The notes: generated by a model from the sequence alone, not told the origin. A stretch of DNA of 64,000 nt from Candidatus Zhuqueibacterota bacterium (GCA_029261995.1 JAJDAF010000022.1:182805-246804), one strand, 5' to 3'. Counted from the first letter of the stretch, positions 1 through 12,471 are shown. Numbers and translations are program-made.

Positions 1-273
1 TCTAGATACCACATAAGCTCCTCCTCGCAGGGGTTGGTAAATAATGAGATAATTTGGGGTTATTATTTGAAAGGTGGCAGAAGATATGAAAAATGCTTGC
101 AGAATGCAAACGAATATTAACACGAGAGCAAAAGAGGGGACTTTGGAAGTTTCAAAACGATACAAGCGTGCAAGATGTGGAAGGGCGTCGGTGTTCCGAA
201 CGGGGACCGGCGGTTCGGGCGAGATCCGTTAAATTGCCGCGTTCGCGGACCTCCTGATCCAGCCACCGGGTTG
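1..273. other. Non-coding edge of window
   Basis: This stretch lies downstream of the minus-strand hybrid kinase. Open frames here are short and overlap without family features. A CCGAAC/GTTCGG inverted repeat near 195-220 could form a weak hairpin but has no T-run in the minus direction. I see no other feature. Confidence 0.4.
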
Positions 274-2232
274 TCAGCGGCGCAGGACTTCCTGGATTTT
301 CTGGGTGAGCGTGGCTCGCGTGTATGGCTTTTGCAGGAGACCCACGCCACCGTCGTCTGCCAGGGCAGAGGCCGGGATTCTGCTTTCCGGGGCGTAGCCA
401 GTAACAAAAAGAACCCTGATGTCCGGCTTGATCTTCTTCAGTTCCTTGTAGAGTTCGAGCCCGCTCAATTTCGGCATTACAACATCGGTGACGACGAGGT
501 CGATTCGACCCTTGTCTGACTTGAATATATTAAGAGCTTCATCTCCGTCTTCGGCAGTCAATGTCTTGTAGCTGAGTGAATTCAGCATTCGGATGGCTAC
601 GTTGCGCACGGCCGGTTCATCTTCCACAATTAGGATGGTCTCATTGTGACCGGGAACCCCTTTTGTCGCTACGTCCTCTTCAGGTTCGATGGTCAGGTCA
701 GGCTTGGAGGGCAGCAGAATGGTGATCGCGGTTCCGGCTCCTGGCTTGCTGTTCACATCGATATTGCCACCGTGCTGTTTTACGATGCCGTAGGCGGTTG
801 CCAGCCCAAGACCGGTGCCTTTGCCTACTTCTTTGGTCGTGAAAAAGGGCTCAAAGACGTGGGCGAGCGTATCTTCACTCATGCCGGAGCCGGAGTCCTC
901 AACAGTGATTTGAACGAAATGCTGGGCGGAGCCATTGGCTTCGCCATCTTCATTCTCCACGGGTCGAAAATTGACCTCTTGAGTCTTGATCGTGACGCTG
1001 CCGCCATTTGGTAACGCGTCGCGGGCGTTCGCGCACAAGTTCATCAGAACCTGCTGAATCTGGCCGGGGTCGGCGATGACCGGCGCGAGGTTTGGCGCGA
1101 GATGGCTCTTCAGCTCCACGTCTTCTCCAAGCAGCCTCAGCAGCATCTTCAACAGGTCGGCGATCAGCTTGTTGATGTCCAATGGGCGTCGTTGCAGAAC
1201 CTGCCGGCGGCTAAAGCCGAGAAGCTGGCTCGTCAATCCGCAGGCCCGGACCGCAGCCCGTCTTATCTCCGAAAGCTCCAGGAACTCTGGAGCGTCCGGA
1301 GCGATGGATTCCAGTGCAAGTTCGGCATTGGTTAGGATGGTGGTCAAAATGTTGTTGAAATCGTGAGCCACGCCGCCGGCAAGGGTGCCGACCGATTCCA
1401 TTTTTTGCGATTGTCGTAGCGTGGCTTCACTTTCCTGCAGTGCTTTTTCAGCCAACTTACGGTCGGTGATGTCGTGGTAGTATTCGACCCGGCCGCCTTG
1501 GTAGAATCCCGAATGGATCGGCTGGCTCCAGTGCTCGAGCCAGAGTCCGCGCCGCTCCAGGCTGGCGGGCACGCGGCACTCGAAGTGCTCTGCGGAAGCA
1601 CTTTCTCCGCGGTTGGCCAGAAGGTCAGCGTCGGCAGCTCCGTTGTTTTCAAACATCGGCTTGATTTTCTGCACAAAAGTCTCGCTGGCTTGCCCAACGA
1701 TGTCGTCGCGATGGAGCCCGAAATACGCTTCCAGGGCCTGGTTGATCCAAACAACTTTCCGCTGTTTGTCGAGGATAAGCACCCCGAGTTTAGATACGTT
1801 GATGACATCCTGGATCAAAGAGCGGTGGCGCGCCTCGCTGTCACGGATGTCACGCTCCATCTGGTGTTTGTAGAGACCCATCTCGATAACGGTGTGCAAT
1901 TCTCTGTCATCGAACGGTTTCAGAATGTAGCCGAAGGGTTGGGTGATTTTGGCACGCTCGAGGGTGTCTGGATCAGCGTAGGCAGTGAGATAGATGATTG
2001 GAATATCGTGGTTTTCTTGGATGGCGTGGGCGGCATCAATGCCATCGATTCCGCCCTTGAGGCGTACATCCATCAGAATCAGGTCAGGTTCGGATTCATC
2101 CACTCTTTGGATGGCTCCAGCGGCGGTAGATTCGATCCCGTCAACAACATAGCCGAACTGCTCCAGCAACTGAGAAATGTCATGGGCCAGGATGCTCTCG
2201 TCTTCGACGACCAGGATTCTGCTACCTTTCAT
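274..2232 (-). CDS. Hybrid histidine kinase: REC-PAS-HisKA-HATPase-REC
   Basis: This is a soluble two-component phosphorelay protein of 652 residues with no membrane segment. An N-terminal receiver (about 1-120) has its phospho-acceptor Asp near 55 (LILMD) and its conserved Lys near 105 (LKPFDD). A PAS domain follows (about 140-260). The dimerisation helix contains [10 protein letters not shown] with His near 290, and the ATPase domain has the N, G1 and G2 boxes ([28 protein letters not shown]). A second receiver (about 530-650) has VVTDVVMP and a QKPY Lys. It lies 15 bases after a response-regulator/PAS gene on the same strand and probably shares its transcript. A kinase flanked by two receivers suggests it takes input from the large upstream sensor kinase. 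Architecture is read directly; the signal and output are unknown. Confidence 0.93.
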   Translation of the reverse strand: MKGSRILVVEDESILAHDISQLLEQFGYVVDGIESTAAGAIQRVDESEPDLILMDVRLKGGIDGIDAAHAIQENHDIPIIYLTAYADPDTLERAKITQPFGYILKPFDDRELHTVIEMGLYKHQMERDIRDSEARHRSLIQDVINVSKLGVLILDKQRKVVWINQALEAYFGLHRDDIVGQASETFVQKIKPMFENNGAADADLLANRGESASAEHFECRVPASLERRGLWLEHWSQPIHSGFYQGGRVEYYHDITDRKLAEKALQESEATLRQSQKMESVGTLAGGVAHDFNNILTTILTNAELALESIAPDAPEFLELSEIRRAAVRACGLTSQLLGFSRRQVLQRRPLDINKLIADLLKMLLRLLGEDVELKSHLAPNLAPVIADPGQIQQVLMNLCANARDALPNGGSVTIKTQEVNFRPVENEDGEANGSAQHFVQITVEDSGSGMSEDTLAHVFEPFFTTKEVGKGTGLGLATAYGIVKQHGGNIDVNSKPGAGTAITILLPSKPDLTIEPEEDVATKGVPGHNETILIVEDEPAVRNVAIRMLNSLSYKTLTAEDGDEALNIFKSDKGRIDLVVTDVVMPKLSGLELYKELKKIKPDIRVLFVTGYAPESRIPASALADDGGVGLLQKPYTRATLTQKIQEVLRR

Positions 2233-2247
2233 GATGCCGGCTCCTGC

Positions 2248-3038
2248 CTACTGTGGCTCGCCAATGGGCTCCGCAGGCCCTAACTTGGTGATGTCATGGA
2301 ACACAACCACGCCGCCCTGGGTCTTACCTTCTTCATCTTTGATTGGTGCTGCACTGTCATAAATATATCGCTGATTGCCCGATTTCGTAGTGAGCAGCAA
2401 CTGATCCGTGAACGTAATAACCTCGCCAGACTCGATCGCCGTGACCATTGGGTTATTAACCTCGGACGCTCCTTGCCGGGAGGTCACGTTAAACACCTGT
2501 TCGGATCTCTGTCCCACTGCCTGCTCCGCCTTCCACTCCGTGACTTCCTCGGCAACCGGGTTGAGAAACGTTATCTCGCCGCTTAGGTCAGCTGTGATTA
2601 CCGCATCCCCCAAGCTCATCAGAACTTTGTCCAGCCAATCCCGGCGTTCGCGGACCTTCATCTCTTCAGCATGCTTGCTCAATGCAATCTCGATCGCGGT
2701 CTGAATATCCTTACTATCAAATGGCTTGAGAATGTATCCGTAAGGCTTGGTCCTTTTGGCACGATCCAGGGTGTCTTTGTCGGCGTAGGCGGTTAGATAA
2801 ATGACAGGGATTTGGAGCGTTTCCCAGATTCGTTCGCCGGCGTCAATGCCGTCCATTTTGCCTTTGAGACGGATGTCCATGAGCACCAAATCGGGCTTGT
2901 GCTGCTGGCGAGCTTGATGGCGATCTCAGCCTTGTCCGCGAGAGCAGCCACATGATATCCGAAGCTTTGCAGGTAGCCCTGAATATCAAGTGCCAGGATG
3001 CTCTCGTCTTCTACAACCAGAATCTTCACTTTTTGCAT
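2248..3038 (-). pseudogene. Response regulator-PAS protein, frame broken
   Basis: Two frames together give one protein of about 263 residues. The first part (from 3038, start [13 protein letters not shown]) is the start of a receiver domain. At about 2888-2900 the frame shifts, and the second frame continues with VLMDIRLKGKMDG, LTAYAD and LKPF of the same receiver, then a PAS domain ending in VVFHDITKL. One missing base between SS and KPDLVLMD explains the break. There is no homopolymer or slippery heptamer at the site. The receiver is a close paralogue of the N-terminal receiver of the downstream hybrid kinase (shared LKG.DGIDA and TLDRAK/TLERAK blocks). It could be a true decayed gene or a sequencing/assembly indel in an intact one. 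Confidence 0.75.
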
Positions 3039-3126
3039 CTTGCCTCTCCCACTGATTCCAATGAGAACATCTACTCGGACAGTTTCCCCGCTTGGCGTTT
3101 ACGTTTTGCCATATTTGAACTGAGTA

Positions 3127-3168
3127 AGACTTAAGTCTAGAAGATAGAAAAAAGATATTGTGTCGCAA
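3127..3168 (-). promoter_or_regulatory. Promoter-like boxes with perfect palindrome
   Basis: On the minus strand TTGCGA (3163-3168) is followed after 16 bases by TATCTT (3141-3146). A perfect 12-base palindrome, AGACTTAAGTCT (3127-3138), lies where transcription would begin. The arrangement would drive the response regulator at 3038 with a leader of roughly 95 bases, and the palindrome could be an operator. The boxes are imperfect, so this is a moderate call. Confidence 0.4.
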
Positions 3169-3215
3169 GTAAAACCGGTCATACCGCAGTATATTGCTCA
3201 AGTTTAACTTTGGAT

Positions 3216-6200
3216 TCAGTTTTCTATCACTGAAACATCTAACTTCTCGGTGGCTTCAGTTTCGAAGGTAATTGTGAAGTGGGCGCCTTTCCCGGATTTG
3301 ATTTGCAGTACAGCGTCTATCTGGGCGGAGAGGGTTTTCACGAGCTGCATGCCAAGTGAGTTGGTCTTGCTGATATCGAACCCGGCTGGCAGGCCTACGC
3401 CATCGTCGCTGACGGTGAGGACGACCGGGCTGCCGTTTCCGGGCTGCCGTTTTTGCGGCGTCTTCGAGTGCAGTTTTAGCCGCACTGTACCCTTTCCGCC
3501 GCCTGGGAACGCGTGACTGAGGCAGTTGCTGAGCAGCTCGTTCATGATGAGACCGCATGGCACAGCGACGTCGATTGCAAGATGGATATCCCCGACATCC
3601 AGGTCGAACTTGATTCTGGCGGCATCGACATTGTAAGCGCGGAACAATTGCGCGGACAAATCGCGGGCATAATCGGCAAAATCCACTTTAGAAAAGTCCT
3701 TGGTGCGATATAGTTTCTCATGAATAAGCGCCATGGAGCGCACCCGGCTGCGACTATCGGTGAAAATGGCCAGCGCTTCCTTGTCTTTGATATGGCGTGC
3801 TTGCAGATTCAACAGGCTGGAAATCACCTGCAGGTTGTTCTTGACGCGATGGTGGATTTCCTTGAGCATGATCTCCTTTTCCGCCAGGGCGGCCTTGATC
3901 TTCTCTTCCGCCTGCCTGCGTTCGGTGATGTCACGAATGACGCCGGTGACTAGCAGCCCGTCGGTTGTCTCCAGCGAGCTCAGGCTGATCTCGACTTGAA
4001 ATTCGCTTCCGTCCTTGCGGCGGCCAAGCAGGTCAAGTTCACTTCCCATGGGCCGGATGTTGGGGTCGGCCAGATACTTGTCACGGTGTCCGACATGGAT
4101 TTGATGGAATCGCTCAGGTAACAACATTTCAATAGGCTGGTCTAGCAGTTCATCCTTCTGATAATCGAATAGTTTCTCCGTCTGCGCATTGACGAGCACG
4201 ATATGACCCCTGGCATCCATGGTCACGATTGCATCCGGCGCCGATTTGACGAGTCCGCGGAAGCGTTCTTCGCTCTCCTGCAGCGCCGCCTCCGCTTGCA
4301 TCCGTTCGGTGATATCTTGTGCTAATGTAAAAATGCCAAAAATATCGCCATTCTTATCCGCTAATGGCGTATTAAACCATTGACATGAAATCAATTTGCC
4401 ATCTTTGCGAATATTGTTATCTTTCTCCGAATAGTCTGCCACATCTCCTGTTTCTAATCTTCTCAGGACATCTTCTACAAGGTGACGAGCTGACTTCGGA
4501 ACAATATAATCCACAGGATTCTTACCCAGCATCTCTGGTTTTGAATATCCAAATATTTCCTCGGCCGCTTTATTCCATTCGACAACATGGAGATCCTGAT
4601 CCCATAATATATAGGCACTGGGCATGTTTTCTATACTGATTTGCAATTGTTCGTTGATCTTGTGTAGTTTTTCTTCCGCGATCTTGCGCTCGGTAATGTC
4701 TTCAATGGTCACCAGCACTCTGGCCAGTGACCGCTCAAACCCGGGCGCGACCGACCAGCGCAGATCGATATCGCGCTTGCGCCCATCCAGCGTTTTGATT
4801 GTGCCCTCCGCCTGGATCGCCGTTTCGCCTTTTGCAATTGCAACGAGCTCCTTACGAAAGGTCTCGAATGAAGCATCCGTAAATGTACTCTCCAGGCCAG
4901 ACAGCAGTTCAGCCTTGTCCGCTGCGTTGTGAAGGCGCAGGGTGGCCTGGTTAACATCCACAATTTTAACGCGACGGGCGCACGCTTGAACAATGTCAGC
5001 GTGCTCCACCAAATACGTCTGAAAGTCGCCCTTCCGAACGCCGTCGAGATTATCGAGAAACTCCTTCACCTCGGAGAAGTCCTCTTCCCAGATTGAAATT
5101 GGAACATTCTCAAACAGGCTACGGTAGCGCTGCTCACTTTCGTGAAGCGCTTCTTCAGCAAGCTTGCGCTCGGTGACATCCTTCAAAGTAAATAGAAATA
5201 ATTCAATTTCACCTTCTGGATCCAGGATCGGTACCAATCCTAAATCCCAATAGGTTGTCCCCCACTCAGGATGATCGGGGAAAATAAATGGCCGCTCAGT
5301 TTTCTTATAAATAAATTTTCCTTTCTTTGCCTCATCGACTTCATCTTTAAGATTTGATGGGTAAAATTCAAAATGATTGTGGCCGGGAAACTCGGACGAA
5401 TCCCTTTGACAAGCTTTCGCATAAGTTTCGCTTACTCGAATAAAATTATAGTCTTTATCAAGCAGAACAATGCTATCGAGTGAATGTTCAAAGATCAAAT
5501 CTAATAGCCTTGCTTGCTCTTTGATGTTTTTTCCCGCTCGCTTGCGCTCGGTGATGTCACGTGCAAACACCTGAATCCGGCCATCATCCAGCATTCTGGC
5601 GTTTAGCTCGACAGTGAGAATGCGTTTGTCTTTGCGCCGCACTCTGCGCTCGCGTGTGACAACCTTGCCGTCTTTCAAATCATCCAGTTGCAGGGGCTCT
5701 GACTGCAAATCTTCGTCTGGGATGAGATGACTGAATGTGAACTTCAGAAGCTCATCCTTGTCGTACCCCACTAATTCGCAGGCGCTTGGGTTGACATCGA
5801 CATATTTCCCTTCAGAGTCAGAAATAAAAATGGCGTCACCGGCTTGCTCGAAAAGCGTTCGGTATTGCGCCTCCTTCTTTTTAAGAGTCGCATCACGCTG
5901 CTCTATGCTTGCCAACATTTCGTTGAAGCCGTCATAAAGCGTGCCAATTTCATCTTTGTATGGCTGGGCGAGCCGAAGCGAATAGTCTGACTCCATCGAT
6001 ATGGCTCTGACTGTTTTCGCCAGATGCAACAGGGGCCTTGAGATGTTGCGCTGGAGTCTGAAGGCGCCATAGAAGGAGAAGCCCAACAGCGTGAACCACG
6101 CGAGAAGGAGCTTCCCGAGGGTCGTCGTGATTTTGCCGTATAGCTGTTCTGTCGTCGCTTTCAAATGCAGTGTCCCGAACTTCTTGTCATCGGAATCTAC

Positions 6201-6587
6201 GGCATGGAAAATATACAGGGTGTCGTTCTTGAATTCATGATAGGACGGAGATGCATCGTGCAGGGGCAGCGTACGCCCGCCTTCGCCAACTGAACTCACC
6301 AAGTGTCCTTTTTCATCATAGAAGCTGGCGAAGATGATATCCAGGTCCTTGTTCAGCCGTGTGAGCGTGGGGCCAACTGCGGTGTCCAAGCCTGCTGCCA
6401 GGCCAGCGGCGAGGAACTCGCTCGCGATGTGCGCAGCCGTCTTGGTTTCATCAACCATCTGTTGCTCGAAGGTAACCTTGGCATCGATGGCCACAAATAC
6501 AAAGGCCGCCAGTAGGGCGGTTGTGGTCACCGCCAGTATCATGGCCATCAACTTGTTCTTGATAGAAAGTCGGTCAAAGAGTCGCAT
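3216..6587 (-). CDS. Membrane sensor histidine kinase, five PAS, HisKA_2 type
   Basis: This protein of 1123 residues begins with a membrane segment (about 15-32), an extracytoplasmic part of about 130 residues and a second membrane segment (LLLAWFTLLGFSFYGAF), followed by a HAMP-like linker. Five PAS units follow, each ending in a DITERK/DVTERK-type motif. The kinase core is of the HisKA_2 (LytS/HWE-related) kind: EIHHRVKNNLQV carries the likely phospho-His near 912, followed by MNELLSNCLSHAF, DDGVGLP and SLGMQLV. It sits just upstream of the response regulator and hybrid kinase, though 177 bases with their own promoter-like boxes separate them. HisKA_2 kinases usually partner soluble regulators, which fits the neighbours. 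The ligand is unknown. Confidence 0.93.
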   Translation of the reverse strand: MRLFDRLSIKNKLMAMILAVTTTALLAAFVFVAIDAKVTFEQQMVDETKTAAHIASEFLAAGLAAGLDTAVGPTLTRLNKDLDIIFASFYDEKGHLVSSVGEGGRTLPLHDASPSYHEFKNDTLYIFHAVDSDDKKFGTLHLKATTEQLYGKITTTLGKLLLAWFTLLGFSFYGAFRLQRNISRPLLHLAKTVRAISMESDYSLRLAQPYKDEIGTLYDGFNEMLASIEQRDATLKKKEAQYRTLFEQAGDAIFISDSEGKYVDVNPSACELVGYDKDELLKFTFSHLIPDEDLQSEPLQLDDLKDGKVVTRERRVRRKDKRILTVELNARMLDDGRIQVFARDITERKRAGKNIKEQARLLDLIFEHSLDSIVLLDKDYNFIRVSETYAKACQRDSSEFPGHNHFEFYPSNLKDEVDEAKKGKFIYKKTERPFIFPDHPEWGTTYWDLGLVPILDPEGEIELFLFTLKDVTERKLAEEALHESEQRYRSLFENVPISIWEEDFSEVKEFLDNLDGVRKGDFQTYLVEHADIVQACARRVKIVDVNQATLRLHNAADKAELLSGLESTFTDASFETFRKELVAIAKGETAIQAEGTIKTLDGRKRDIDLRWSVAPGFERSLARVLVTIEDITERKIAEEKLHKINEQLQISIENMPSAYILWDQDLHVVEWNKAAEEIFGYSKPEMLGKNPVDYIVPKSARHLVEDVLRRLETGDVADYSEKDNNIRKDGKLISCQWFNTPLADKNGDIFGIFTLAQDITERMQAEAALQESEERFRGLVKSAPDAIVTMDARGHIVLVNAQTEKLFDYQKDELLDQPIEMLLPERFHQIHVGHRDKYLADPNIRPMGSELDLLGRRKDGSEFQVEISLSSLETTDGLLVTGVIRDITERRQAEEKIKAALAEKEIMLKEIHHRVKNNLQVISSLLNLQARHIKDKEALAIFTDSRSRVRSMALIHEKLYRTKDFSKVDFADYARDLSAQLFRAYNVDAARIKFDLDVGDIHLAIDVAVPCGLIMNELLSNCLSHAFPGGGKGTVRLKLHSKTPQKRQPGNGSPVVLTVSDDGVGLPAGFDISKTNSLGMQLVKTLSAQIDAVLQIKSGKGAHFTITFETEATEKLDVSVIEN

Positions 6588-6736
6588 GAGTTTTGTCTCT
6601 TGGCAAAGTGTTCATGTGAGTTACTGACAGTTGAGCGCGTCTGCGCCTGGCAATGATGTTGATGAAGGGCTGCTGAGGAATTCCAGTTTCGTGTCGTGTG
6701 AGTTCAGTGCCGGTGAATAGCAGGATTTCAAGATCA

Positions 6737-6765
6737 AATGTAACCAGCGGAAGAAGCTTTGTCAA
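6737..6765 (-). promoter_or_regulatory. Sigma70-type promoter for the sensor kinase
   Basis: Minus-strand TTGACA (6760-6765), a 17-base spacer and TACATT (6737-6742). It would give a leader of about 140 bases ahead of the kinase start at 6587. The remaining 6588-7005 intergenic sequence holds no gene that I can support; the short open frames in it lack family features. Confidence 0.55.
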
Positions 6766-7005
6766 GCCAGCCGACCTGGCATGACAAAAAATTAACCTGA
6801 GTGCGATGAGCGAGGTTGGAGACTTGCTCTCTTGTCTGTTGAAGCCGAACATCTACCGAAGCACGAGTGCTAGGCGATAAAAGCTCGCTGACTCTCAAAG
6901 TGTCCCGTCCAAAGTTTTTAGCAGAATGACTCCCGCCAATCCATCAGGCGAAAGCTGGTCGCCACTTGACCACGAGTCTTTCGGAGGCCGCCCGGCCACC
7001 TATTC

Positions 7006-9081
<2,076 letters not shown>

Positions 9082-9576
9082 TCACTCCAAGGTGAGGCTA
9101 GCGAGGTAGTCCGCTGCTTCCCGGACTCTAAGTTGGCTGAAAACGCGAATCCCGTGTTGCTCCAGGAGTGCTGTTGTCACGCCGCTACCTGCGATTAGCT
9201 TATCTGAAAAACTGCCATCGTAGACTTTGGAACTGCCGCACGACGGACTCTTTTCCGTCAGAACGGCGAGGCGGGCGCCGCCTGCCTGTGCAGCCTCCAG
9301 CGCTTTTTTGGCCCCAAGCATGAATTGTCTTGTCACGTCGCGGCCAAGATTGTTGATGACTCTCGCACTGCCGTTGAGCACATGCAGGACGCACCCGCCA
9401 GCGATCTCCGCAGGCGGACGAGGCGCGGGCAACCCGCCCTCAACTTCAGGGCAGATGGGAATCAGCCGGCCCTCCCGGCGCCAGCGCTCCAGAGTGGCGT
9501 CGCCTGAACGGGCATCTTTGCCGTCGTAACGGACCGGCTCGCCGAGCAGGCAAGAACTGATAAGGATGCGAATCAT
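9082..9576 (-). CDS. DUF523 family protein (YbbK-like)
   Basis: A 164-residue cytosolic protein with the family hallmarks: ISSCLLG at the N-terminus, the YDGK motif, PICPEVEGGL-PRPPAEI in the middle and TEKSPSCGS further on. Conserved cysteines in SSCLLG, CPE and SPSCG suggest a metal or redox site. The biochemical function of DUF523 is not established to my knowledge. It lies 42 bases upstream of the FadH-like gene on the same strand and may be co-transcribed with it. Confidence 0.85.
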   Translation of the reverse strand: MIRILISSCLLGEPVRYDGKDARSGDATLERWRREGRLIPICPEVEGGLPAPRPPAEIAGGCVLHVLNGSARVINNLGRDVTRQFMLGAKKALEAAQAGGARLAVLTEKSPSCGSSKVYDGSFSDKLIAGSGVTTALLEQHGIRVFSQLRVREAADYLASLTLE

Positions 9577-9710
9577 GACCGTCTAGCAGACCTTGTTCGA
9601 GAGTGCAAAGGGACCGATGTCACCAGTTACAATACGACATTTGGTCGAAACGGTCAAGGGAAGCGTGGATGGAAAAGGTCGTGGTGCGGTGAGCCAAATG
9701 CCCGAAAGAT

Positions 9711-10328
9711 TCAGTCTCGGACGACATGGCCTTGCGATTCTGCCTGGCGCCGGATGGCCGTCAAGACCTTCGGCAGATCACGTTCCTCGATATAGCGCGT
9801 CAACGCCGGCGGGGCGAAGAAATTGGGTCTGATGGCAGCGCGGTAGGTGAGAAATGTACCGTCCCCATCTGGACAGGCGCTGAGCTGCCACTCTCCCTCG
9901 AAAACCTTGAAATCCCCGGAATCCTGTTTAAAGTGGATTCTCCGCAAATAGAATTCTTTAACCTTCAGCGTGATGGTCGAAGTCTTCTTGAAAAACAAAA
10001 TGCCGGTTCTCCCGGTTTGCCGGATTAGCTTTTCGGCGCCCTTGTCTTTCAGTAAATGGCTCTCCAGCATTTGGGGAATGAAGTCGTTGACATGTTCGTA
10101 GTCAGTAAGAACAGACCAGACTTCGCTGGCAGCCGCCTGGATGTGAATGAAGCCAGTGACCTTAACAATTTTGTTCGGGAGAAAAGAAACAGCGACTTCC
10201 ACATCGCCGGCCATCACTTGTGGACTGGCAGTGGCAAGGCTGTCGCATTCTGTTGATGGCACAGCTCCAGAGGCGAGCGTCACGAAGAAAAGGCAGAGTG
10301 CGGGTGAGAAGTAAAGTATTCTATTCAT
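9711..10328 (-). CDS. Secreted SRPBCC (START-like) cyclase/dehydrase domain protein
   Basis: The start at 10328 gives MNRILYFSPALCLFFVTLASG, a good export signal; the longer frame to 10385 adds a charged extension that would hide it. The mature part (about 185 residues) has the SRPBCC pattern: IQAAASEVWSVLTDYEHVNDFIPQM, then strands around TGRTGILFFKKT, and a C-terminal helix with LPKVLTAIRRQAES. The family forms a hydrophobic ligand pocket (COQ10/polyketide cyclase group). It follows the amidase gene by about 70 bases. The ligand is unknown. Confidence 0.75.
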   Translation of the reverse strand: MNRILYFSPALCLFFVTLASGAVPSTECDSLATASPQVMAGDVEVAVSFLPNKIVKVTGFIHIQAAASEVWSVLTDYEHVNDFIPQMLESHLLKDKGAEKLIRQTGRTGILFFKKTSTITLKVKEFYLRRIHFKQDSGDFKVFEGEWQLSACPDGDGTFLTYRAAIRPNFFAPPALTRYIEERDLPKVLTAIRRQAESQGHVVRD

Positions 10329-10401
10329 ACATGCAGTTCCAGGTTTGAGCACTAGAACAATCGCATGTCGATGCCTATTCCGCAACAGATTGAAACGGGT
10401 T

Positions 10402-11802
10402 TCAGGCGGGCGGACCGATTTCGTTCACGTCCTGGAATACCTTGGCAAACGCAAGAATAGCTTCTTCCCCAAGCCGCGGGCCGACAATCTGCATGCCCAC
10501 GGGTAGCTGATTTGCGTCGAGCCCGGCAGGCGCGCATGCCACCGGCAGACTGGTCATGCTCAGAATGGAAGTTGGCGCGACCCAGTCGATATAGGTGTCC
10601 ATCTTCTTGCCGGCGATGGTTTCAGGGTAATTCTGCTCGACCGAAAATGGCGGGACCGCCACGCAGGGCGTGAGCAGCAAGTCGTAGGTCTCAAATAACT
10701 CCGCGAAAATGTGCCAGAGGCGGGTGCGTGCTTCTTCCGCATCAGCCAGATCACTGGTTGTGACCGTCAACCCCTGCTTGATGTTGCTGGCGACATTGAC
10801 GCCGAGTCCGTCAGCTTTGCTCATGTGATGCCGCAAATGGGTTACGAACCAGGCTCCCCGCAGTGCGTGATAAGGCTTGCGCGCGAATGCGAGGTCAAGC
10901 TCAATCTCATGAACTTCGGCGCCGGATTGCTGCATTTCGAATGCCGCTGCACGGCAGACTTTTTCGACCTCCGGATCGATGCCAATCCTGGCGAGGTCGG
11001 GACAGTAGGCGATTTTCAGGCCACTCGCATTTGCATTCTGAACCGCCTGGACATAATTGCGATTAGTTTCCGGCAGTGAAATTGGGCAAAGGGGTGTTGG
11101 CCCGCAGATGACTTGCAGCATCAGCGCGACATCTTCGGCCCGGCGCGCCATTGGCCCGGTTACTTCGAGAACATCCCAGGGCGTGCTGGATGGATAAGTG
11201 GGCGCCAAACCCGGAGACGGGCGCAAGCCCACCACACCGCAGAATGACGCTGGAATCCGGAGCGAGCCTCCCAGATCCGTGCCTTCCGCGAACAGGATCA
11301 TACTGCTGGCAAGCGCCGCGGCTCCGCCGCCAGTTGAGCCGCCAGGAGTCAATTTTGGATTCCAGGGGTTGCAGGTGCGGCCAAAGACATCGTTCCAGGT
11401 TGTGCCGCCGGCGGTGAATTCAGGGCAATTGGTTTTTCCAATGATGATGGCGTCTGCCTGCCGCAGCCGGCTAACCACGAGAGCGTCTTGTTTGGGGATG
11501 TGTTCTGCAAACAGGGTAGAGCCGAAAGTCGTGCGCAAACCCGCGACCGGCGTCACATCTTTGATTCCGACCGGCATGCCGCAAAGCAGCCCAGGTTTTT
11601 CACCCCTTCCCAGTTTTTCGTCGAGCCGTTTGGCGTCATCCATTGCGTGCTCATTCAGGGTCACGATGGCATTCAGGCGCGGGTTGACTGCCTCGATATG
11701 CGCCAGGACTATCTCGGTGAGGTGAGACGGTTTGAGCTCCCCGCTCTTGATGAACTCGAGAAGTTCGGTGGCTGAATGCTTGAGGAGGGCAGGTCGCGGC
11801 AT
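10402..11802 (-). CDS. Amidase signature family enzyme
   Basis: A 466-residue amidase with the Ser-cisSer-Lys triad visible: Lys in GMPVGIKDVT (near residue 80), the cis-Ser in the Gly/Ser-rich loop TPGGSTGGGAAALA, and the nucleophile in GTDLGGSLRIPASFCG. The C-terminus has the usual PVGMQIVGPRLGE motif. Members hydrolyse amides, or act as GatA in tRNA amidation. No gatB or gatC is next to it and the companions are a CoA ligase and a cyclase, so a catabolic amidase is more likely. The substrate cannot be read. Confidence 0.88.
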   Translation of the reverse strand: MPRPALLKHSATELLEFIKSGELKPSHLTEIVLAHIEAVNPRLNAIVTLNEHAMDDAKRLDEKLGRGEKPGLLCGMPVGIKDVTPVAGLRTTFGSTLFAEHIPKQDALVVSRLRQADAIIIGKTNCPEFTAGGTTWNDVFGRTCNPWNPKLTPGGSTGGGAAALASSMILFAEGTDLGGSLRIPASFCGVVGLRPSPGLAPTYPSSTPWDVLEVTGPMARRAEDVALMLQVICGPTPLCPISLPETNRNYVQAVQNANASGLKIAYCPDLARIGIDPEVEKVCRAAAFEMQQSGAEVHEIELDLAFARKPYHALRGAWFVTHLRHHMSKADGLGVNVASNIKQGLTVTTSDLADAEEARTRLWHIFAELFETYDLLLTPCVAVPPFSVEQNYPETIAGKKMDTYIDWVAPTSILSMTSLPVACAPAGLDANQLPVGMQIVGPRLGEEAILAFAKVFQDVNEIGPPA

Positions 11803-11821
11803 AATTCTAACAGGCTTTTGA

Positions 11822-12382
11822 CTATGCGGGCCAGAGCCAGCCGAATATCCCGGCGGTCACCAAAGCGAAAAGCAGACTGTCGGCAAGATGCTTGACAATC
11901 GCTTTCCATGGCCGGCCAAACCAGATGGCTTCCGGCACGATGCCCCAGCCGTAAGCCAGCCAGGCCGTTGTGGCTGTTATTCGGAAAACGCTGAGATACG
12001 GTGTGCCCGCGCTCAAAGTGACGCCGGCAAGGTAGGCCACAAGCGTGCTAACCATAAGGTAGTAGAGCAATGACAACCCAAGGCTCTTTCCGACCGACTG
12101 TATGCCTCTTGGTAAGACCGTGATGAAGGCTACCGGCCCCTCTTCGAATTTTCTGATGTACTCGGGCTTCCTCGCGTCGTGGTATGAAGGCAGATTCGGG
12201 ACGTTGTATTGCCCGGCCGGGATGTTTTGCGGTTTGAGTGCTTTTCGGGCCGCATCCTCATTTGGTAGCGGTTTGAAATCAGACTTATGGTGCGGTAGCG
12301 CAGCGTATACGAGGGAATTGGTAAACCAGACGCCCAGGGCAGAAACGATGGTTGGCGCCCACAATTCGGTCAGCATGAGCAT
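11822..12382 (-). CDS. Unrecognised membrane protein
   Basis: A 186-residue protein I do not recognise. Membrane segments are visible at the N-terminus (TIVSALGVWFTNSLVYAAL), in the middle (LGLSLLYYLMVSTLVAYLAGV), after that (TTAWLAYGWGIVPEAIWFG) and at the end (LLFALVTAGIFGWLW). A hydrophilic loop of about 50 residues rich in Pro and Asn (PLPNEDAARKA, NVPNLPSYHD) follows the first helix. It lies between the amidase (19 bases downstream) and the acyl-CoA ligase (about 90 bases upstream) on the same strand. A transport or membrane-adaptor role is only a guess. Confidence 0.7.
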   Translation of the reverse strand: MLMLTELWAPTIVSALGVWFTNSLVYAALPHHKSDFKPLPNEDAARKALKPQNIPAGQYNVPNLPSYHDARKPEYIRKFEEGPVAFITVLPRGIQSVGKSLGLSLLYYLMVSTLVAYLAGVTLSAGTPYLSVFRITATTAWLAYGWGIVPEAIWFGRPWKAIVKHLADSLLFALVTAGIFGWLWPA

Positions 12383-12471
12383 GGTTGTTTTCTCTCTTTG
12401 GTGGTGCTGGCCGACGTATGGACAGGCGACCAGAATTGAGCAACGTCCTGACGGGGTTGCGATTCTCCGGG

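Noticed and set aside
6574..6852. 92-residue minus-strand frame upstream of the sensor kinase
   Set aside because: It overlaps the kinase promoter boxes and shows no protein family features.
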